In this document: in pieces, positions 60,775 to 64,000 of the stretch
Layout: the number at the start of each line of letters is the position of its first letter
How positions within the stretch are numbered: position 1 is the first letter of the stretch
From: Oscillibacter sp. 1-3
GTDB taxonomy: Bacteria; Bacillota; Clostridia; Oscillospirales; Oscillospiraceae
Direction: 5' to 3'
Length of the DNA: 64,000 nucleotides
NCBI RefSeq assembly: GCF_000403435.2
Contig: NZ_KE159703.1
Coordinates: 394,765-458,764 of the forward strand
The notes under the pieces: model-generated
Databases searched by the model: none
Told to the model about the DNA's origin: nothing
Seen by the model: only the letters and a program-made list of their open reading frames with translations
Program-made: the position numbers and the translations under genes

Positions 60775-61638
60775 ATGGACAACCTCATCGACTGGTTCTA
60801 CGGACAGGTGGTGGGCTTCCTCGGAAACTTCTTTTCCGTTATGGGCAACATGGGCGTGGAGCTGTTCGAGCTGGACTGGGTGCAGGCTATTGTCCTGTTT
60901 TTCTCCCAGCTGGGCTGGGCGCTGTTCGGCGTCAGCCTGGTGGTCTCCGGCTTCGAGTTTGGCATTGAATACTCCACAGGCCGGGGGAACCTCCGGCAGA
61001 CCGCTCTCAACGCCGTCAAGGGTTTTCTATCCGTCAGCCTGTTCACTGTGGTTCCCGTCCGGCTCTACGCCCTGTCGGTGTCCTTGCAGGGAACCTTCGC
61101 CATGGGCCTGACCGGAGCCGGGACCAGCATTGGCACCGTGGGAGAGCGGATCATCGAGGAACTGACTAGCGTGGAGAGTCTTGCGGACATGGCGGGTGCG
61201 CCCAGCTTCGGACTCAGCGTCCTCACCAGTCCGATCATGCTGATCTTCTGCATCATTATGATGGCCTACGCTGTAATCAAGGTGTTTTTCGCCAATCTGA
61301 AACGGGGCGGCATCCTGCTCATCCAGATCGCCGTGGGAAGCCTCTATATGTTCAGCATCCCCAGAGGGTATGTGGACGGCTTTGTCCAGTGGATGAAGCA
61401 GGTCATCGGGCTTTGCCTGACGGCGTTTCTGCAATCCACGATCCTTGTGGCGGGATTGATGGTGTTCCGGGAAAACGCCCTGCTGGGGCTGGGCCTCATG
61501 CTCTCCGCGGGAGAGGTGCCCAGAATCGCCGGGACTTTCGGCCTGGACACCACCACCAGGGCCAACATCATGAGCGCCGTATACACCGCCCAGGCAGCCG
61601 TCAACACCACCAAGGCAGTGGCGGCAACAATCAAGTAG
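60775..61638 (+). CDS. VirB6/TrbL-like conjugal transfer membrane protein
   Basis: The 287-residue protein from ATG 60775 has five to six membrane segments (IVLFFSQLGWALFGVSLVVS, GFLSVSLFTVVPVRLYALSV, IMLIFCIIMMAYAVIKVFFA, VIGLCLTAFLQSTILVAGLM) and a hydrophilic tail rich in small residues. This fits the inner-membrane channel component VirB6/TrbL of type IV secretion. A good ribosome site (GAGGTGA, 60729-60735) stands six bases before an in-frame ATA at 60742 and not near the ATG, so the true start may be upstream (FIFDFVASTIMDN). Homologues I recall start with such a sequence. Confidence 0.8.
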   Translation: MDNLIDWFYGQVVGFLGNFFSVMGNMGVELFELDWVQAIVLFFSQLGWALFGVSLVVSGFEFGIEYSTGRGNLRQTALNAVKGFLSVSLFTVVPVRLYALSVSLQGTFAMGLTGAGTSIGTVGERIIEELTSVESLADMAGAPSFGLSVLTSPIMLIFCIIMMAYAVIKVFFANLKRGGILLIQIAVGSLYMFSIPRGYVDGFVQWMKQVIGLCLTAFLQSTILVAGLMVFRENALLGLGLMLSAGEVPRIAGTFGLDTTTRANIMSAVYTAQAAVNTTKAVAATIK

Positions 61639-61653
61639 GACAGGAGAAGAAAA

Positions 61654-62424
61654 ATGCTCACTATGGGAAGCCTCTTCGATGGGATCGGCGGCTTCCCACT
61701 GGCGGCGGTCCGGGCGGGGATTGACCCCCTTTGGGCCAGCGAGATCGAAGCCTTTCCCATCGAAGTAACGAAACACCATTTCCCCGACATGATCCATGTG
61801 GGGGACATCACCAAACTGGACGGGGCGAAGCTGCCGCCTGTGGACATGATCTGCGGCGGCAGCCCGTGCCAGGATCTCAGCGTGGCTGGAGCGAGGGCCG
61901 GTCTGAACGGTGCCCGCTCCGGCCTTTTTATGGAACAAATCCGTATTGTAAAGGAGATGCGAAATGCAGATTTGGAACGAGGACGGACAGGGCTCGCTGT
62001 TCGCCCCCGATGGATGTGCTGGGAAAATGTGCCCGGCGCGTTCAGCTCAGGGACCCCCAAGGGGGAGGATTTCCGCATTGTCCTGGAGGAGATCGTCCGA
62101 ATTAAAAGCGATTCCGCTCATGTCTCTGGACCTTACCCCTGGGCATGGCAACCTGCTGGGCGAATCGTACTGGGAAATGACTTCTCCCTGGCTTGGCGGG
62201 TCTTCGATGCTCAATACTGGCCCCGCACCCCTCAGAGAAGAAGACGTATATTCCTTGTCGCAGATTTTGCAGGAAGATCCGCCCCGCAAATACTATTTAA
62301 GCAGGACAGCCTGCCTGGGTATTCTGCGCCGGGCCAGGGAACGGGGGAAGGAGCTGCCTCCCCAGCTGAAAACGGCGCTGATGGCTCAGGCGGGGCTGGT
62401 TCCACTGTCATTTCCGGCAGTTGA
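61654..62424 (+). CDS. C5-cytosine DNA methyltransferase, N-terminal part (motifs I-VIII)
   Basis: The 256-residue frame carries motif I (MGSLFDGIGGFPLAAVRAGI), the catalytic motif IV (GGSPCQDLSVAG), motif VI (CWENVPGAF) and motif VIII (QRRRRIFLVADF), but no motif IX or X. It stops at 62424. Those last motifs appear in the overlapping second frame (61964-63475). The methylase would protect element DNA from recipient restriction. The gene either lost its frame by a one-base change near 62400, or is expressed with a frameshift, or works as two chains. RBS AGGAGA precedes the ATG. Confidence 0.85.
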   Translation: MLTMGSLFDGIGGFPLAAVRAGIDPLWASEIEAFPIEVTKHHFPDMIHVGDITKLDGAKLPPVDMICGGSPCQDLSVAGARAGLNGARSGLFMEQIRIVKEMRNADLERGRTGLAVRPRWMCWENVPGAFSSGTPKGEDFRIVLEEIVRIKSDSAHVSGPYPWAWQPAGRIVLGNDFSLAWRVFDAQYWPRTPQRRRRIFLVADFAGRSAPQILFKQDSLPGYSAPGQGTGEGAASPAENGADGSGGAGSTVISGS

Positions 62425-63475
62425 ACCCATTGCCTTCGCCGCGAACCAGAGGGACGAGGTGCGGGATCTTCATGATGTAGCCGGTGCGCCGGGCGTACAA
62501 CCCGGAATGAAACAGCAAACCTTTGTGGCGGACTGTCTCACACCTTGGGACACGCAGCAATCCCGCATCTTTACCCCGGAGAGCAAAGCCCCCACCCTGG
62601 CCAGCGCCGATGGAGGTGGAGGACGGAATCCTGGTGGGCTGCTGTTTGCGGCGGGCTTTTGCGCCGGCGCCAGCCCAGCCGCCGGAAGCATCGGCTATCA
62701 GGAGGAAGTATCGCCTACATTAAAAGCCTCCGCCAGCGGAAACATGATGCCCTCTGTCCTTTGCCTGAACGATCAGGGCGGAAGTGTTATGGAATGCTCT
62801 GAAGATGTGGCTGGGATGCTGCGGGCACAGGAGCATGGACACCAGCCGCTGGTACTTGGGATGCAGTGGGACCAGGAAGATATAGAGCTGCCCAAGACAG
62901 TCGAACTCTATGAAAATCATGGCATTGACGCCAGGTATACCGGCCCGCACAAGGTATCACCCACATTAACGAACCGCGGCGGCACCGGAGGCAACAATCT
63001 CCCGCTGATTGCCCAATCCGCTGAAGTACTCTGTATCCTGGGCAATACCGTAGACTGCGCGCCTGAGCACGGCGGACACGGTCTCGGCATTCAGGAGGGA
63101 ATTGCCTATACATTGACCTCCGAACACCGCCACGCTGTCTTTACCAGGCAGCGATCAGACCAGTTCCAGGAAGGAGACGTTGCCTCCACGGAAAGCGCCC
63201 AGCAGGATAAGAACGCCACCGATCTCATCTATCAGGCAGCGGAGCAGTCTGACGCTCAGGAACCGGCTCTCTGCTGTGCTGCAGAACCGCCCAGGCTCAT
63301 CCGGCGTCTGACGCCTTTGGAATGCGAGAGGCTCCAGGGTTTTCCCGATTTTTGGACAGACCTGTCCGGCGCGTCCGATTCCGCACGCTATAGGGCTTTG
63401 GGGAACTCGGTCGCAATTCCGTGTGTGGAGTATATTATGCGGGGCATCGCCATGGCGGTTTTGCCGAAGCAATAA
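61964..63475 (+). CDS. Overlapping frame: unknown N-terminus joined to C5-methyltransferase target-recognition and motifs IX-X
   Basis: This 503-residue frame starts inside the methylase gene (MQIWNEDGQGSLFAPDGCAG, GGAGATG-type site upstream) and overlaps it for 461 bp. Residues 1-140 resemble short proteins found overlapping methylase genes in phages and conjugative elements (SLSQILQEDPPRKYYLSRTA, GILRRARERGKELPPQLKTA). From about residue 155 the sequence reads like a target-recognition region and ends with motif IX (RRLTPLECERLQGFPDFW) and motif X (RYRALGNSVAIPCVEYI). The join of two reading histories suggests a frameshift in this copy. Confidence 0.7.
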   Translation: MQIWNEDGQGSLFAPDGCAGKMCPARSAQGPPRGRISALSWRRSSELKAIPLMSLDLTPGHGNLLGESYWEMTSPWLGGSSMLNTGPAPLREEDVYSLSQILQEDPPRKYYLSRTACLGILRRARERGKELPPQLKTALMAQAGLVPLSFPAVEPIAFAANQRDEVRDLHDVAGAPGVQPGMKQQTFVADCLTPWDTQQSRIFTPESKAPTLASADGGGGRNPGGLLFAAGFCAGASPAAGSIGYQEEVSPTLKASASGNMMPSVLCLNDQGGSVMECSEDVAGMLRAQEHGHQPLVLGMQWDQEDIELPKTVELYENHGIDARYTGPHKVSPTLTNRGGTGGNNLPLIAQSAEVLCILGNTVDCAPEHGGHGLGIQEGIAYTLTSEHRHAVFTRQRSDQFQEGDVASTESAQQDKNATDLIYQAAEQSDAQEPALCCAAEPPRLIRRLTPLECERLQGFPDFWTDLSGASDSARYRALGNSVAIPCVEYIMRGIAMAVLPKQ

Positions 63476-63587
63476 CATTGTCGGTTTCGCTTCCTTTGAA
63501 AAAGCTTCTTTGTTGGTATGTGTGAATAGCTATTGCCCGGCGTTTCCGATATACTTGCCCTACCACCCAGGAAAGGAGAGAACACCC

Positions 63588-63902
63588 GTGGCAGAAAATG
63601 TCAAAAATCTCTGTGCCCCTATTCCGGCGGAACTCCACGCGCAGCTCCGCCAGCGGCAGGAGGAGTCCGGCCAGACTCTGAGTCAGTACATGACCTGGCT
63701 CATCACCAAATTCTATGAATCGGAGGGAAAGACCACTATGAAAGAGAATCAGAGAACCGTAGCCTTCCAGGTTCCGACCGAGCTGTTCGAGCAGTTCAAG
63801 GACTACCTCAAGCGGAAGGGAGTCAAGCAGAACGCCTTCTTCCTGAACTGCATCCAGCAGGCGCTGGAGGAAGATTGTGATGAGGAGGGAACGCCGTGCT
63901 GA
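63588..63902 (+). CDS. Small protein with two ribbon-helix-helix-like repeats
   Basis: GTG 63588 with AAAGGAGAG seven bases upstream gives 104 residues. Two similar halves are visible: VKNLCAPIPAELHAQLRQRQ followed by LSQYMTWLI, and QRTVAFQVPTELFEQFKDYL followed by NAFFLNCIQQAL. Each has the strand-helix-helix pattern of ribbon-helix-helix DNA-binding proteins (Arc/MetJ type). It may regulate the transfer genes. Its end overlaps the next start. Confidence 0.72.
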   Translation: MAENVKNLCAPIPAELHAQLRQRQEESGQTLSQYMTWLITKFYESEGKTTMKENQRTVAFQVPTELFEQFKDYLKRKGVKQNAFFLNCIQQALEEDCDEEGTPC

Positions 63903-64000
63903 CATGGGATGATAAGCCCGAGAAAGACCAGTCGGGGAAGATCCTCAGTATGACCTATATGGCCCGCATCCCCCACTGGGGCGAGGCCAGAGTCCATCCG
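63896..64000 (+). CDS. Start of the next conjugative-element gene (cut by window edge)
   Basis: GTG 63896 follows GAGGAGGGA by six bases and opens a frame to the window end (VLTWDDKPEKDQSGKILSMT, YMARIPHWGEARVHP). It overlaps the previous stop by 7 bp. Only 35 residues are visible, too few for a family call. Confidence 0.6.
   Translation, partial: MLTWDDKPEKDQSGKILSMTYMARIPHWGEARVHP

Noticed and set aside
35918-64000. Prophage rather than conjugative element
   Set aside because: No capsid, terminase, tail or lysis genes are seen, whereas VirB6/TrbL-like, DUF3852-like, ArdA-like and sortase/adhesin genes point to an integrative conjugative element. Phage-like methylase overlap alone is not enough.

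Overview
The window looks like chromosome of a GC-rich Gram-positive gut anaerobe of the class Clostridia, most like the Flavonifractor / Pseudoflavonifractor / Lawsonibacter / Dysosmobacter part of Oscillospiraceae. This rests on SLH and sortase surface proteins, FabK instead of FabI, a VTC-DUF4956-CotH operon, a BlaI/M56 pair, a mucin-type M60 peptidase, and a Clostridia-type conjugative element. The genus is inference from gene content; no rRNA or species marker is present.

Region 1 (1-19.8 kb) is ordinary chromosome with surface and regulatory functions. It holds a LysR regulator cut by the window edge and divergent from a MATE exporter; a BlaI-like repressor with an M56 sensor peptidase and two operator dyads in the promoter; a very large secreted M60 metallopeptidase with dockerin and FN3 modules, followed by an SLH-domain protein; the VTC-DUF4956-CotH operon; a coiled-coil hypothetical; an AgrC/LytTR-type two-component pair; and an ECF sigma factor with a membrane partner.

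Region 2 (19.9-31.1 kb) is an almost complete type II fatty-acid synthesis cluster: acpP, accB, accC, accD, accA, fabH, fabK, a second FabK/nitronate-monooxygenase paralogue, fabD, fabG, then after a gap fabF, fabZ and a MarR-family regulator. Most genes are joined by ATGA overlaps. A consensus promoter precedes acpP with a 22-bp AT palindrome at the transcription start, a likely operator for the MarR (FabT-like) protein. An Rrf2/IscR-like regulator follows on the minus strand.

Region 3 (31.8-35.9 kb) is a junction of mobile debris around tRNA-Leu(CAA): a truncated IS3 element, a 3'-truncated copy of a second IS3-family element interrupted by a 159-bp MITE with TA target duplication, a 64-bp inverted repeat flanking the tRNA gene, and a full-length IS.

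Region 4 (35.9-64 kb, running off the edge) is part of an integrative conjugative element. Its first block is a tightly packed run of antirestriction and accessory proteins (ArdA-like proteins, radical SAM, LPD28-type, DUF4240, DUF4314, DUF3849/DUF3848-like, Dam-type methylase, SpoVG). Its second block is a surface module: membrane-anchored exported protein, class D sortase, CAP protein, and a 2254-residue thioester/SpaA adhesin. Its third block begins the conjugation machinery: a DUF3852-like protein, a VirB6/TrbL-like membrane protein, a C5 methyltransferase split over two overlapping frames, and a ribbon-helix-helix-like protein. No integrase, relaxase or VirD4 is inside the window.

The most striking unexplained pattern is that about ten otherwise different proteins of the conjugative element end in the same kind of short Met/Gly tail (for example GGMTLG, GGMEMK, GGMTMQ, GGMTLK, MGGMS). 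This suggests a shared C-terminal signal that I do not recognise.
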